From: Terriglobia bacterium
GTDB lineage: Bacteria; Acidobacteriota; Terriglobia; Bryobacterales; Bryobacteraceae
Assembly (NCBI GenBank): GCA_020073445.1
Contig: JAIQFE010000014.1
Coordinates: forward strand, 62,001 to 126,000
Reading direction: 5' to 3'
Length of the DNA stretch: 64,000 nt
The translations under genes and the position numbers were made by a program. This document shows, in pieces, positions 35,066 through 42,952 of the stretch. Numbering within the stretch: the stretch's first letter is position 1; every line of letters starts with the position of its first letter. The notes under the pieces were generated by a model that saw only the letters and a program-made list of their open reading frames with translations, was not told where the DNA came from and ran no database searches.

Positions 35066-35752
35066 ATGCGAGCCTATGTGCTGGGATTTTTATTGAGTAT
35101 GGCCGTGGCGACGGCGCAATCCGCGAAGACCGAAATCCCCCGTCTCTATGACGGCAAGCCCGATCTGAATGGCGTTTGGGACATCCCTTACACCAACGAC
35201 ATGGGAAGAGGCGTCCCGGGCGGGCTGCCTTTCACGCCTCTCGGCGCCGAAGATTTCAAGAACTACGATCCCTCCAAGTTCGACTACACCGGCCACTGCC
35301 TTCCGGCTGGGTTGACGCGCCTGGTCAATACTCCGATGCCCATGGAGATCCTGCAGACGCCGAAGAAGAGTGTTTTCCTGTTCGAAGGCTTCAGCAGCTA
35401 TATCGTGGTTCCCACCGATGGACGCAAACATACCAAGGATCCGGATCCGACCTGGTACGGCGAATCGATCGGCTGGTATGAAGGCGACACCCTGGTGGTC
35501 GACAGCATCGGCTTCAACGAAAAGACGCGCCTGGATACGATCGGCCATGGGCACAGCGACCAGCTGCATGTGATCCAGCGCTACACACGCATCGATCCCA
35601 AGACCTTGGCCTTCGAGATCACGGTGGAAGATCCGAAGATGTATACGAAACCGTTCACGAATAAACGCACCTTCCGGATGAATCCGGGGGAGCTGATGGA
35701 GTATTCGTGCATGGAGAATAACAAGGATCTGACGGCCGGGCACATCAAGTAG
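35066..35752 (+). CDS. Secreted protein of an acidobacterial expanded family (paralogue 2)
   Basis: The ATG at 35066 is chosen because a strong AAGGAGG (35053-35059) sits 6 nt upstream and the N-terminus is a clean signal peptide (MRAYVLGFLLSMAVATAQS). The 228-residue product has GKPDLNGVWDIPY, YGESIGWYEGDTLVVDSIGFNEKTRLDTIGHGHSDQLHVIQRYTR, VEDPKMYTKPFTN and a C-terminal YSCMENNKD. These align with the protein at 24233-25012, which shares the GDxLVVDSxGFN core and the late Cys. It lies upstream of the globin operon on the same strand but is separated from it by that operon's own promoter. Confidence 0.75.
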   Translation: MRAYVLGFLLSMAVATAQSAKTEIPRLYDGKPDLNGVWDIPYTNDMGRGVPGGLPFTPLGAEDFKNYDPSKFDYTGHCLPAGLTRLVNTPMPMEILQTPKKSVFLFEGFSSYIVVPTDGRKHTKDPDPTWYGESIGWYEGDTLVVDSIGFNEKTRLDTIGHGHSDQLHVIQRYTRIDPKTLAFEITVEDPKMYTKPFTNKRTFRMNPGELMEYSCMENNKDLTAGHIK

Positions 35753-35775
35753 CAGGCGGCGCAGCAGAAATTAAC

Positions 35776-35815
35776 TTGACGGCGGGAGAAAAAACATGCA
35801 TTCTAGATGCATATT
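35776..35815 (+). promoter_or_regulatory. Promoter and NsrR operator of the globin operon
   Basis: A -35-like TTGACG (35776-35781) and a -10-like CATTCT (35799-35804) are separated by 17 nt. Overlapping the -10 are two ATGCAT half-sites (35796-35801 and 35807-35812) separated by TCTAG, with AA on the left and TT on the right (35793-35815). E. coli NsrR sites are two ATGCAT cores separated by 5 nt and flanked by AAG and CTT, so the spacing and core agree. A predicted start of transcription near 35811 would give a leader of only about 5 nt before the ATG at 35816. Confidence 0.75.
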
Positions 35816-36193
35816 ATGTCTCCTAGCCCTGTAAGCCTTTTCGAACAGTTGGGCGGCCATGCCGCCGTCGAAGCCGCCGTGGACAACTTCTACCGTAAGG
35901 TATTGACCGACGACCGGGTCTCCAGCTTCTTTGACGACGTGGATATGGATCGCCAGCGCGCCAAGCAGAAGGCGTTCCTCACGATGGCTTTCGGCGGGCC
36001 AAACAGCTATTCCGGAAAAGACATGCGAAACGCCCATGCCCGTCTGGTGGCCAAGGGGCTGAACGGCTCGCACGTCGACGCGATCATCGAAATACTGGGA
36101 GCCACGCTGCGGGAAATGGGCGTTGCGGAAGGCCTGATCCAGCAAGTGGCCGCGATTGCCGAATCGACGCGCAACGATGTACTGAACCGTTAA
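35816..36193 (+). CDS. glbN: Group 1 truncated haemoglobin (NO dioxygenase-type)
   Basis: This 125-residue truncated globin has every position of the trHbN haem pocket at a constant offset of 7 from Mycobacterium tuberculosis trHbN: Tyr26 (B10, Tyr33 there), Gln51 (E11, Gln58) and proximal His74 (F8, His81). The globin fold starts SLFEQLGGHAAVEAAVDNFYRKVL. Tyr-Gln pockets favour high-affinity O2 binding and oxidation of nitric oxide to nitrate. The start at 35816 is chosen over an ATG at 35807 inside the operator. The stop overlaps the reductase start (TAATG), and the NsrR-type site upstream supports the NO role. Confidence 0.93.
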   Translation: MSPSPVSLFEQLGGHAAVEAAVDNFYRKVLTDDRVSSFFDDVDMDRQRAKQKAFLTMAFGGPNSYSGKDMRNAHARLVAKGLNGSHVDAIIEILGATLREMGVAEGLIQQVAAIAESTRNDVLNR

Positions 36194-37158
36194 TGCCGGC
36201 GGTTCAGTACGGCAGTTGCTCCTACGAGCTTAAGCAAGGTGAAAGTGTACTGGACGCGTTGCTGCGCAACGGGGTGGCGGTAGCTCACGCCTGCAAGGCC
36301 GGCAGTTGCGGATCGTGCCTGCTGCGTGCGGTGGAGGGCGAACTGCCCGCGCGGGCGCAAGCCGGTTTGAAGGACGCCTGGAGAGCTCGCGGATATTTCC
36401 TGGCTTGCGTGTGCCAGCCCGAGGGCGACCTGACGGTCGCAGCGGTGGGAAACGACGCCCGGATCGCGGCAACCATCACCGCGCTCGACCGCTTAACCCA
36501 CGACGTGCTGCGGGTTCGCTTAGTTTGCGATGCGCCATTCGATTTTCGCCCCGGCCAGTACGTCACGCTGTTCCGCGATAACGCACTGGCGCGCAGCTAC
36601 TCTATCGCCAGCCTGCCCGAGGAGGGCGTCATCGAGCTGCACGTGCGGCGCATCCCCAACGGATCCATGAGCGGATGGCTCTACCAGGAAGCCTGCGCCG
36701 GCACGCCCGTGCATCTTCAAGGTCCATCGGGAGAATGTTTTTACGCACCGGGGCGAGAGGATCAGCCGCTGCTGCTCATCGGCACGGGCACCGGACTCGC
36801 GCCGCTGTACGGCATCGTGCGGGATGCGCTTAAGAGCGGACATCGCGGTCCTATCCACTTGTTCCACGGGGCTGTGCGGCCAGCAGGCCTCTATCTGGGC
36901 GAGGAACTCGCGGCGATGGCCGCGGCCAATGCCAATCTCACTTACACGCCGTCGGTCTTAGAAGCCGATGTCCCTGGACCTTTCGAGGTCGGACCGATCG
37001 ACGGCATCATCGCGCGCCGTTTCCCAAAGTTGGATGGCTGGCGCGGGTTCGTCTGCGGCGATCCCGCACTGGTGCAGATGTTGAAGAAGAAGCTTTTCTT
37101 GTCCGGCATCGCCGTGCGCGACATCAACGCAGATGCCTTTCTTCCGTCGGCTTCGTGA
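36193..37158 (+). CDS. Ferredoxin-NAD(P)H reductase, probable globin reductase
   Basis: This 321-residue fusion has an N-terminal plant-type [2Fe-2S] ferredoxin (Cys34-x4-Cys39-x2-Cys42-x29-Cys72). A FAD domain follows with R-x-Y-S at 134-137 (ARSYSIAS), then an NAD(P) domain with GTGTGLAPLYG (197-207) and a C-terminal CGDPALVQMLKK. The ferredoxin-first order is that of CDP-6-deoxyhexose reductase and methane-monooxygenase reductases. The coupled position 1 nt into the globin stop makes it the likely electron donor that returns the ferric haem to ferrous. Together with glbN it reads as a split flavohaemoglobin. Confidence 0.85.
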   Translation: MPAVQYGSCSYELKQGESVLDALLRNGVAVAHACKAGSCGSCLLRAVEGELPARAQAGLKDAWRARGYFLACVCQPEGDLTVAAVGNDARIAATITALDRLTHDVLRVRLVCDAPFDFRPGQYVTLFRDNALARSYSIASLPEEGVIELHVRRIPNGSMSGWLYQEACAGTPVHLQGPSGECFYAPGREDQPLLLIGTGTGLAPLYGIVRDALKSGHRGPIHLFHGAVRPAGLYLGEELAAMAAANANLTYTPSVLEADVPGPFEVGPIDGIIARRFPKLDGWRGFVCGDPALVQMLKKKLFLSGIAVRDINADAFLPSAS

Positions 37159-37190
37159 CGCCGGCCCACGCCATGCTCTAATCGAATCAG

Positions 37191-37658
37191 GTGCAGCTGA
37201 GCTTACATGCCGACTACGCGTTGCGCGTTCTGATTTATGTAGGCGCACACCCTGACGAGCCGGTCTCGACGGAGCAGATCAGCACTGCGTACGGAATCTC
37301 CCGGCATCACCTGGTGCGCGTGGTGCACACGCTGGGTGAGTGCGGTTACCTGCGGGTCACGCCCGGCAGATCGGGTGGAGTGCGCCTCGCAATGGACCCG
37401 AGCCAGATCCGGCTGGGCGAAGTGGTGCGTCACGCGGAGCCGAACCTGCACCTGGTGGAGTGTTTCGACAAAGAGACCAATACCTGCCCGATTATTTCGG
37501 TCTGCGGATTGAAGACCTACTTGCAGGAGGCATTGCGCGTGTTCCTCGACGAGTTGGACCGGCATACCCTGGCTGATTTGCTCGCAGGAAGCGGGCGGAA
37601 GAATCTGCGGCAGGTGTTGTACCAACTCGGACCGATCGGCGCAGGCCGCGGAGGGTGA
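37191..37658 (+). CDS. nsrR: NsrR-like Rrf2-family NO-sensing repressor
   Basis: This 155-residue regulator has the Rrf2 N-terminal winged helix (LSLHADYALRVLIYVGAH, STAYGISRHHLVRVVHTLGECGYLRVTPGRSGGVRLA). Three cysteines, Cys91, Cys99 and Cys105 (C-x7-C-x5-C), lie where NsrR binds its NO-sensitive Fe-S cluster. The GTG start at 37191 is close behind the reductase gene (32 nt), so it is the third gene of the operon. Repression of its own operon is predicted through the operator at 35793-35815, which has the NsrR consensus core. NO would destroy the cluster and relieve repression. Confidence 0.88.
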   Translation: MQLSLHADYALRVLIYVGAHPDEPVSTEQISTAYGISRHHLVRVVHTLGECGYLRVTPGRSGGVRLAMDPSQIRLGEVVRHAEPNLHLVECFDKETNTCPIISVCGLKTYLQEALRVFLDELDRHTLADLLAGSGRKNLRQVLYQLGPIGAGRGG

Positions 37659-37672
37659 GGCCGTCGTTCTGC

Positions 37673-38467
37673 TTAATCCCGGCGACCAGCGGCCTTGGCT
37701 GCACGGATAGACTGCACACGCTGCGCGGGTTTGCGGAGCTGCTCGGCCTGCGATCGCTCAGGGGCATCGAAGATCCGCGCGACTGAGGCCTTGAGCGATT
37801 CGAAAACTTCCACGGGCGGGCGCGTGGCGTCGATAACCTCAAATCCATAGGGCTCCGCCAGACTATCGAAGACGCGGATCAGGCGCGATTGATAGCGCAC
37901 GAAGCTGTCGTGCATATTGCGGCCGAAGCGGGTATCGAGGCCGCTTTCCCAGTAATCGAAGGATCCGCGGCCGACCACCACGCGCGAGACCAGATGCTGC
38001 ACTTCGGCGCGCAGATAGAAGGTCGCGTGCGGGACCAGAGCAAAACCAGCGGTCCGCTCCATCCAGGCGCGATTCTCGCCGCGCGCAAGGGCACGGGCCA
38101 TGACGGAGTAGATGTACCGATCGGTGAGCACGACGACGCCGGCGCGGAGAGCCGGGATGATCTCATTCTCCAGACGGTCGGCAAAGTCGGTCAGGTAGTA
38201 CATCGTCATGGTGACGGGACCGAGCGTGTTGCCCTGCTTGGCTTCCTTGATCCCTTTGCCCGCCAGCGCGGAGCGAGCCATGCCGGTGTCGAGGACGGCG
38301 TGACCCAGCTCTTCGAGCCACGGCTTTAAACCCCGGATCTGGGTGCTGCGGCCGACGGCGTCCGGCCCCTCAATGACGATCAGCTTGCCCTGCAGCTCGG
38401 AGTAATCGACGCCAGGCAGCGCGGTCCGGTAATAGGAGAGTGGCGGCCGGTCTTTATAGTTAGGCAT
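37673..38467 (-). CDS. Thymidylate kinase-like P-loop protein with altered Walker A
   Basis: The ATG at 38467 gives 264 residues and an 8-nt overlap with the gene upstream. The fold is thymidylate kinase-like (KLIVIEGPDAVGRSTQIRGLK, then VLTDRYIYSVMARALARGE). The Walker A block reads GPDAVGRST, with Arg40 where the catalytic Lys is expected. The DRY motif and the helical core are intact. A C-terminal extension (APERSQAEQLRKPAQRVQSIRAAKAAGRRD) is basic. It is either a kinase with Arg replacing Lys or a divergent phosphotransferase or non-catalytic paralogue. Confidence 0.75.
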   Translation of the reverse strand: MPNYKDRPPLSYYRTALPGVDYSELQGKLIVIEGPDAVGRSTQIRGLKPWLEELGHAVLDTGMARSALAGKGIKEAKQGNTLGPVTMTMYYLTDFADRLENEIIPALRAGVVVLTDRYIYSVMARALARGENRAWMERTAGFALVPHATFYLRAEVQHLVSRVVVGRGSFDYWESGLDTRFGRNMHDSFVRYQSRLIRVFDSLAEPYGFEVIDATRPPVEVFESLKASVARIFDAPERSQAEQLRKPAQRVQSIRAAKAAGRRD

Positions 38468-39173
38468 GTAAGCGGGCCGCGTTGAGATCCACGCCGAGGA
38501 CACCGGGCGGGCGCACCGTTCCAAACTCGCGTAGTACGATGTTGCGCATTTCTTGTTGTTGCGATTCGATGGACTTGGTGGCATCGATCACATGAAAGCC
38601 CATCTCTTCGATCATCGATTCGTATTCGGCCAGGATACGGCCCTGAAAAATCCGGAAGCTTTCCTCGATGTTGCGGCTGAGGCCGAGGTCCATTCCGGCT
38701 TCGTAATATTTGAGCGCATTGCGCCCGCCTAAAATGCGGCCGAGGGCGGTTTCCAGGGGGACTTTGAAATAGAACGCCAGGTCGGGTTTGAGCGCGAAGC
38801 GATAGAGATTGCGCACCCAGGCGCGATCGACGCCGCGCACCACATCGCGCGCGAAAGCGGTGTAGGCGTAACGATCGGCACAGACCACCGCACCGGCCTT
38901 GAGGAGCGGGAGAATGTAGCGCTCCATGCGATCGGCGAAATCGGTGGCGTGGATCAGGCTGAAGGAGGTCGGCGTGAACATCTCCTTCTTCTTTCCGCGG
39001 CGGGTGGTCTCTTTGACCAGTGGAGACGAGTTCCATTCGCTGAAGGCAACCGCGAAGCCACGCAATCGCAGCCACTGCGAAAGCAAGGCGATCTGCGTGG
39101 ATTTACCCGAGCCGTCGATTCCCTCGACGATGATCAACCGGCCGGGTCCACGATTCGGCAAGAAGGAGGGCAC
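38460..39173 (-). CDS. tmk: Thymidylate kinase-like protein (canonical P-loop)
   Basis: This 237-residue protein has a standard Walker A GIDGSGKST (18-26) in GRLIIVEGIDGSGKSTQ and the DRYAYTAFARDVVRG block, so it is a likely dTMP kinase. The lid-region Arg residues are harder to place, and the inserted HATDFADRMERYILPLLKAGA is shared with its downstream neighbour. The neighbour is a paralogue, giving a tandem pair with an 8-nt overlap. It is divergent from ppx. Confidence 0.8.
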   Translation of the reverse strand: MPSFLPNRGPGRLIIVEGIDGSGKSTQIALLSQWLRLRGFAVAFSEWNSSPLVKETTRRGKKKEMFTPTSFSLIHATDFADRMERYILPLLKAGAVVCADRYAYTAFARDVVRGVDRAWVRNLYRFALKPDLAFYFKVPLETALGRILGGRNALKYYEAGMDLGLSRNIEESFRIFQGRILAEYESMIEEMGFHVIDATKSIESQQQEMRNIVLREFGTVRPPGVLGVDLNAARLHA

Positions 39174-39259
39174 GCAGGTTCCCTATGATAACGAGAGGGG
39201 CTGTGACGCGCTTATGAACAACGCGTTACAACCCAGGATCACTAGGATACTACGAAACC

Positions 39260-40795
39260 ATGTCCCGCTACGCGGCGATCGATATCGGCAGCAACTCCAT
39301 TCGCATGCTTGCGGCGGATGTGCATTCGGGGCAACCCATGCAGGTGCTGGCCGCGGACCGGCAGGTCGTGCGCTTGGGAAAGACGGTGTTCCGCGAAGGG
39401 AAGCTGGCGGCGACAGAAATCGAGCTGGCGTGCCAGGTCTTGACGCGCATGGTAGAGCAGTATCGAAAATTGGACGTGATGGGCGTGCGCGCCGTGGGAA
39501 CGGCCGCGTTGCGAGATGCCTCGAATCGCGACGAGTTTCTGGCGCGGGCCGCCGCCATTATCGGGCATCCGGTGGAAGTCATCTCGGGGCTGGAGGAAGC
39601 GCGGCTGATTCATCTGGGAGTGCAAAGCGCGTGGCCGCATCCCAAACAGCGAGTGCTGATGATGGACATCGGGGGCGGAAGCGCGGAGTTGATCCTGAGC
39701 GAAGGCGGGCGGCTGGTGGAAGCGTTTTCAAAACCGTTAGGCGCGCTGAGGCTGACGGAATTCTTCCTGAAGAGCGATCCGCCCAATCCGCGCGAACTGG
39801 CGCGCATGCAGAAATACATACAGGAGAGAATTGCGGGTCCGGTAGCGCGTTTCGGAGCGGCGCGGGTGGACCGGATGATCGCGACCTCGGCCACGGCGGC
39901 GGCTGCAGTGTGCGCAGTGAATCACGTTCGGCGCTCGCGGCGCGATCGCGCGGACCGGTTGCAGGCCACAGGTCCGCAATTGCGGCAGTTGTTTCGCGAC
40001 GTGTCGTCGCGCGATTCGGGAGCGCGCGCCAAGATCACCGGGATCGGGCCGAAGCGGGCGGAGATCATCGTCGCGGGCGTGGCGGTACTCAACGAAGTGG
40101 TGCAGGAGCTGCGGCTGAACCGCCTGTATTATTCGGTAGCGGGCGTGCGCGAGGGGATCATAGCGGATCTCTCGCATCGGCAGGTGGGCATGGAGCAGGC
40201 GCGCCTGACTGCGGATGAGCGCAGAGCGGTGCGGGCGCTGGGACGACACTACGGGGTATCGGCTACGCACGTGCGGAAGGTGGCGGATCTGGCCGGGATG
40301 CTGTTCCAAGCCTTGCGGCCTCTGCACCGGTTGCCGCTGGCAAAGGGGCGGCTGCTCGAAGCCGCGGCGTATCTGTACAACATCGGGCATTTCGTAAACG
40401 AATCACGGCATCACCGGCATTCGCAGTACCTGGTGCAAAACTCGGATCTGCCGGGGTTTGAGGATCGGGAGCGGACGGTGATCGCAACTCTGTGCAGGTA
40501 CCACCGTAAGTCCATGCCGCAGGTGGCGCATGAGACGTTTCAGGTTCTGGATCCGGAGGATCGGAACAGCGTGGTTCTTCTGACGCCGCTGCTGCGACTG
40601 GCAGTGGCGCTGGATCAAAGCCAGGAGCAGCGCGTGGAGCGGGTGGAGGCGGCCCTGCAGGAGACCTCCGTGGAGCTGCGGCTGTTTTCCGACCGCGACG
40701 TGGACATCGACATTGAACAATGGCAGGCGGAGCAGGTGGCGGCGGTGTTTCGCGAGGCATACGGGCTGCCGTTGACGGTGAAGGTCAAACGATGA
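39260..40795 (+). CDS. ppx: Ppx/GppA-type exopolyphosphatase
   Basis: This 511-residue protein hydrolyses terminal phosphate from polyphosphate, or the 5'-phosphate of pppGpp. The ASKHA-fold signatures are YAAIDIGSNSIRM (phosphate-1 loop, 10-15) and VLMMDIGGGSAELIL (about 133-148), with EVISGLEEARL between them. The second half (about 320-511) is the HD-like helical domain of long Ppx proteins, with HHRHSQYLVQNSDLPGF and ATLCRYHRK. Its stop overlaps the ATG of the CHAD gene (ATGA). This is the first of a ppx-CHAD-sixA row. Confidence 0.9.
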   Translation: MSRYAAIDIGSNSIRMLAADVHSGQPMQVLAADRQVVRLGKTVFREGKLAATEIELACQVLTRMVEQYRKLDVMGVRAVGTAALRDASNRDEFLARAAAIIGHPVEVISGLEEARLIHLGVQSAWPHPKQRVLMMDIGGGSAELILSEGGRLVEAFSKPLGALRLTEFFLKSDPPNPRELARMQKYIQERIAGPVARFGAARVDRMIATSATAAAAVCAVNHVRRSRRDRADRLQATGPQLRQLFRDVSSRDSGARAKITGIGPKRAEIIVAGVAVLNEVVQELRLNRLYYSVAGVREGIIADLSHRQVGMEQARLTADERRAVRALGRHYGVSATHVRKVADLAGMLFQALRPLHRLPLAKGRLLEAAAYLYNIGHFVNESRHHRHSQYLVQNSDLPGFEDRERTVIATLCRYHRKSMPQVAHETFQVLDPEDRNSVVLLTPLLRLAVALDQSQEQRVERVEAALQETSVELRLFSDRDVDIDIEQWQAEQVAAVFREAYGLPLTVKVKR

Positions 40796-41616
40796 AAAAG
40801 CTGGTACAGCTACAGACCGCAAGGCGGCTGAAGACTCTGGACCGCGAGGTCGGTCTGGCCGCAAGAAGGCCAAAGGACCCGGAGGCCATCCACGACCTGC
40901 GGGTATCGATCCGCCGGTTGCGGCAAGAGCTGAACGTATTTGAGGAGTGGCTCAAGCCAGGCCCGGCGAAGAGAATCCGGGGAAACTTGAAGAAGCTGAT
41001 GGAACGCTGCGCCGCCGTGCGGAACTGCGACATCGCCTTGGAGGTGTTGCAAGCGGCAGGTTGCCAGAGCCCGAAGCTGGCCTCGGGTTTGGAGAAGGAT
41101 AGGCGGCGGGCGCGCGCAGAACTGGCTGACAAGCTCACAAGCTGGCGCAAGGAGGATCGCGTCGGGCGATGGCGCGGAGACCTGCGCGTTGCGCATTCCG
41201 CTCCCAAGCACAGCGTGGAGGAGACCGCGCGGCGGGTTCTGCCCGCGATGGTGACGGACCTGTTTCGCGCGGGACGGGAGGCAGCGCGCCCAAGTTCCAC
41301 GCATGAGAGAATGCACCGGCTTCGGCTCGAGGCCAAGCGAGTGCGCTACACGCTGGAACTGTTCGCACAGGTTTACGGAACGAAAACGAAACCAATCCTG
41401 GAGTCGCTGAAAACGCTGCAAGACAAGCTGGGAGCGATTAACGACTGCGCCACCACGCTGGAAATGATCCGGCGGGATCGGGAGGCAGCCGCGGCGGTGC
41501 AGCGTCTGGCCGGCGAACGGGAGACGGCGTTTCGAGAGCACTGGAAACAGCACTTCGGACCACGGGAAAGAATACGATGGAAGGCCGTGCTGCATACGGC
41601 GGATGGGAAGAAGTGA
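40792..41616 (+). CDS. CHAD-domain protein
   Basis: The ATG at 40792 gives 274 residues. The CHAD (conserved histidine alpha-helical) domain is clear: HDLRVSIRRLRQELNVFEEWL (His34) and HERMHRLRLEAKRVRYTLELFAQVYG. CHAD proteins bind polyphosphate granules through basic helical surfaces, and the arginine-rich content here is typical. The ATGA overlap with ppx and a 1-nt gap before sixA indicate one transcript. A granule-associated role beside the exopolyphosphatase is likely. Confidence 0.9.
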   Translation: MKKLVQLQTARRLKTLDREVGLAARRPKDPEAIHDLRVSIRRLRQELNVFEEWLKPGPAKRIRGNLKKLMERCAAVRNCDIALEVLQAAGCQSPKLASGLEKDRRRARAELADKLTSWRKEDRVGRWRGDLRVAHSAPKHSVEETARRVLPAMVTDLFRAGREAARPSSTHERMHRLRLEAKRVRYTLELFAQVYGTKTKPILESLKTLQDKLGAINDCATTLEMIRRDREAAAAVQRLAGERETAFREHWKQHFGPRERIRWKAVLHTADGKK

Positions 41617-41617
41617 C

Positions 41618-42100
41618 ATGGAAATCTACGTTCTGCGCCACGGGGAAGCCGAAGAGCGGGAAACCGGGCTCGCGGACCGCGACCGGAAGCTCACCGCGAA
41701 GGGCAAGCGGGACTTGAAAGACGTGCTGAAGATGGCGCGGAAGGCGGAAGTAGCGCCGGATCTCATACTCACCAGTCCGCTGCGGCGCGCTCAGGAGACG
41801 GCGGCTATCGCAGCGGAGGTGCTGGGCTGCAAGGATGTCGTGGAGACGCGGAATTTGCTTCCGGGGGCGAGTCCCGAGCAAATCTGGAAGGAGATCAGCA
41901 CCGACTACAAGGTCGAGAAGATTCTGCTCGCGGGCCATCAGCCGCACCTGGGAAGCCTGATCGGCCTGTTGCTGGAGGCCGCCATCATGGTCGATTTGAA
42001 GAAAGGCTCGCTGGTGCGGATCGAGACGCACGGAAAGCTGGGACCGCCGCGCGGAGTGCTGAAGTGGATGATCACCACCAGGCTGGCGAAAGCGGACTGA
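41618..42100 (+). CDS. sixA: SixA-type phosphohistidine phosphatase
   Basis: The ATG at 41618 gives 160 residues and begins EIYVLRHGEAEERETG, with catalytic His8 in the RHG motif of the histidine-phosphatase superfamily. LTSPLRRAQETAAI and the second His in LLAGHQPHLGSLI complete the fold. E. coli SixA dephosphorylates phosphohistidine in phosphotransfer proteins. Its place after ppx and CHAD suggests a role in phosphate or polyphosphate control, but its substrate is not known. It is followed by the second REPIN copy. Confidence 0.88.
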   Translation: MEIYVLRHGEAEERETGLADRDRKLTAKGKRDLKDVLKMARKAEVAPDLILTSPLRRAQETAAIAAEVLGCKDVVETRNLLPGASPEQIWKEISTDYKVEKILLAGHQPHLGSLIGLLLEAAIMVDLKKGSLVRIETHGKLGPPRGVLKWMITTRLAKAD

Positions 42101-42132
42101 AGTTCCGGGAATCCGAGGGGTTCACGGAAACC

Positions 42133-42208
42133 GGGGACAGCCAGCCGATTTCGGGGAACTGATCCGGACAGGCGCCGCGCTCATTTTTCGAAATCGGAGG
42201 CAGTCCCC
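42133..42208. repeat. 76-bp inverted-repeat element, copy 2 (REPIN-like)
   Basis: This is the same 76-nt element as at 30933-31008, with six substitutions. The inverted flanks GGAAACCGGGG and CCCCCGGTTTCC extend the terminal repeats outward by about seven bases at this copy. It lies in the gap between the convergent sixA and phoU genes, without touching a coding sequence. Its position and palindromic halves suit a REPIN mobilised in trans. Confidence 0.8.
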
Positions 42209-42219
42209 CGGTTTCCAGA

Positions 42220-42885
42220 CTAGACCTTGTTTTCGGTGGCGTGATGGCGGACGTCGACGCCGCGCACCAGGAAGATGACGTCCTCGGCGATATTGGTAGT
42301 GTGATCGGCGATGCGCTCGAGATTGCGCGCCACAAACATCAAATGGATGGCGGAAGGGACCACACTCGGGTTCTCCTGCATGAGTTCCAGGAGCTCGGAA
42401 TAAATCCGGTCGCGCAGCGAATCCACCTCGTCGTCGGCCGGCAGCACCTGGGCGGCGAGCGCGGCGTCACGCTTGACGAACGCGTCCAGGCTGCGGTGCA
42501 GCATGTCCTCGACCAGGGAAGCCATGCGCGGCGTATCGATGAAAGGTTTGACCGCCGGGACCTTCGACAAAGTAATCGCCCGCTCGGCCATGTTAGCGGC
42601 CAGATCGCCCATGCGTTCCAGATCGGTGTTGATCTTGAGGGCCATGATCAACAAGCGGAGATCGCCGGCAACGGGCTGATTGAGCGCCAACAGGCGAGTC
42701 ACCCGAGCGTCGATATCGAGCTCCATCTGGTTGATGCGAGCTTCGTCTTCTATCACCCGGCGGGCCATGCGCTCGTCGCGATCCACGAGCGCCTGAACGC
42801 TGCAGTGGATGGAAGATTCAACCAGTGCGCCCATCTCCAGCAGGGACTGATTGAGTTCCTCGAGCTCGACCGCAAAATGACGCAA
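42220..42885 (-). CDS. phoU: PhoU-family phosphate regulator (copy 2)
   Basis: This 221-residue protein is a paralogue of the gene just upstream (42953-43636). It has two PhoU three-helix units, with the signature KINTDLERMGDLAANMAERAI in the first and VARNLERIADHTTNIAEDV in the second, carrying the Asp/Glu metal-binding clusters. A TTG at 42885 is the preferred start: AAAGGAG sits about 9 nt upstream and the sequence (LRHFAVELEELNQ) aligns with the other copy. The first gene of the pair has an ATG start. PhoU links Pst to PhoR and lowers phosphate uptake. Confidence 0.85.
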   Translation of the reverse strand: MRHFAVELEELNQSLLEMGALVESSIHCSVQALVDRDERMARRVIEDEARINQMELDIDARVTRLLALNQPVAGDLRLLIMALKINTDLERMGDLAANMAERAITLSKVPAVKPFIDTPRMASLVEDMLHRSLDAFVKRDAALAAQVLPADDEVDSLRDRIYSELLELMQENPSVVPSAIHLMFVARNLERIADHTTNIAEDVIFLVRGVDVRHHATENKV

Positions 42886-42952
42886 TGCCGGATACTCCTT
42901 TAGCCGAATGGACCCGCAGGGGTCGCCACCACAATCGTACACCAGCCAAGCG

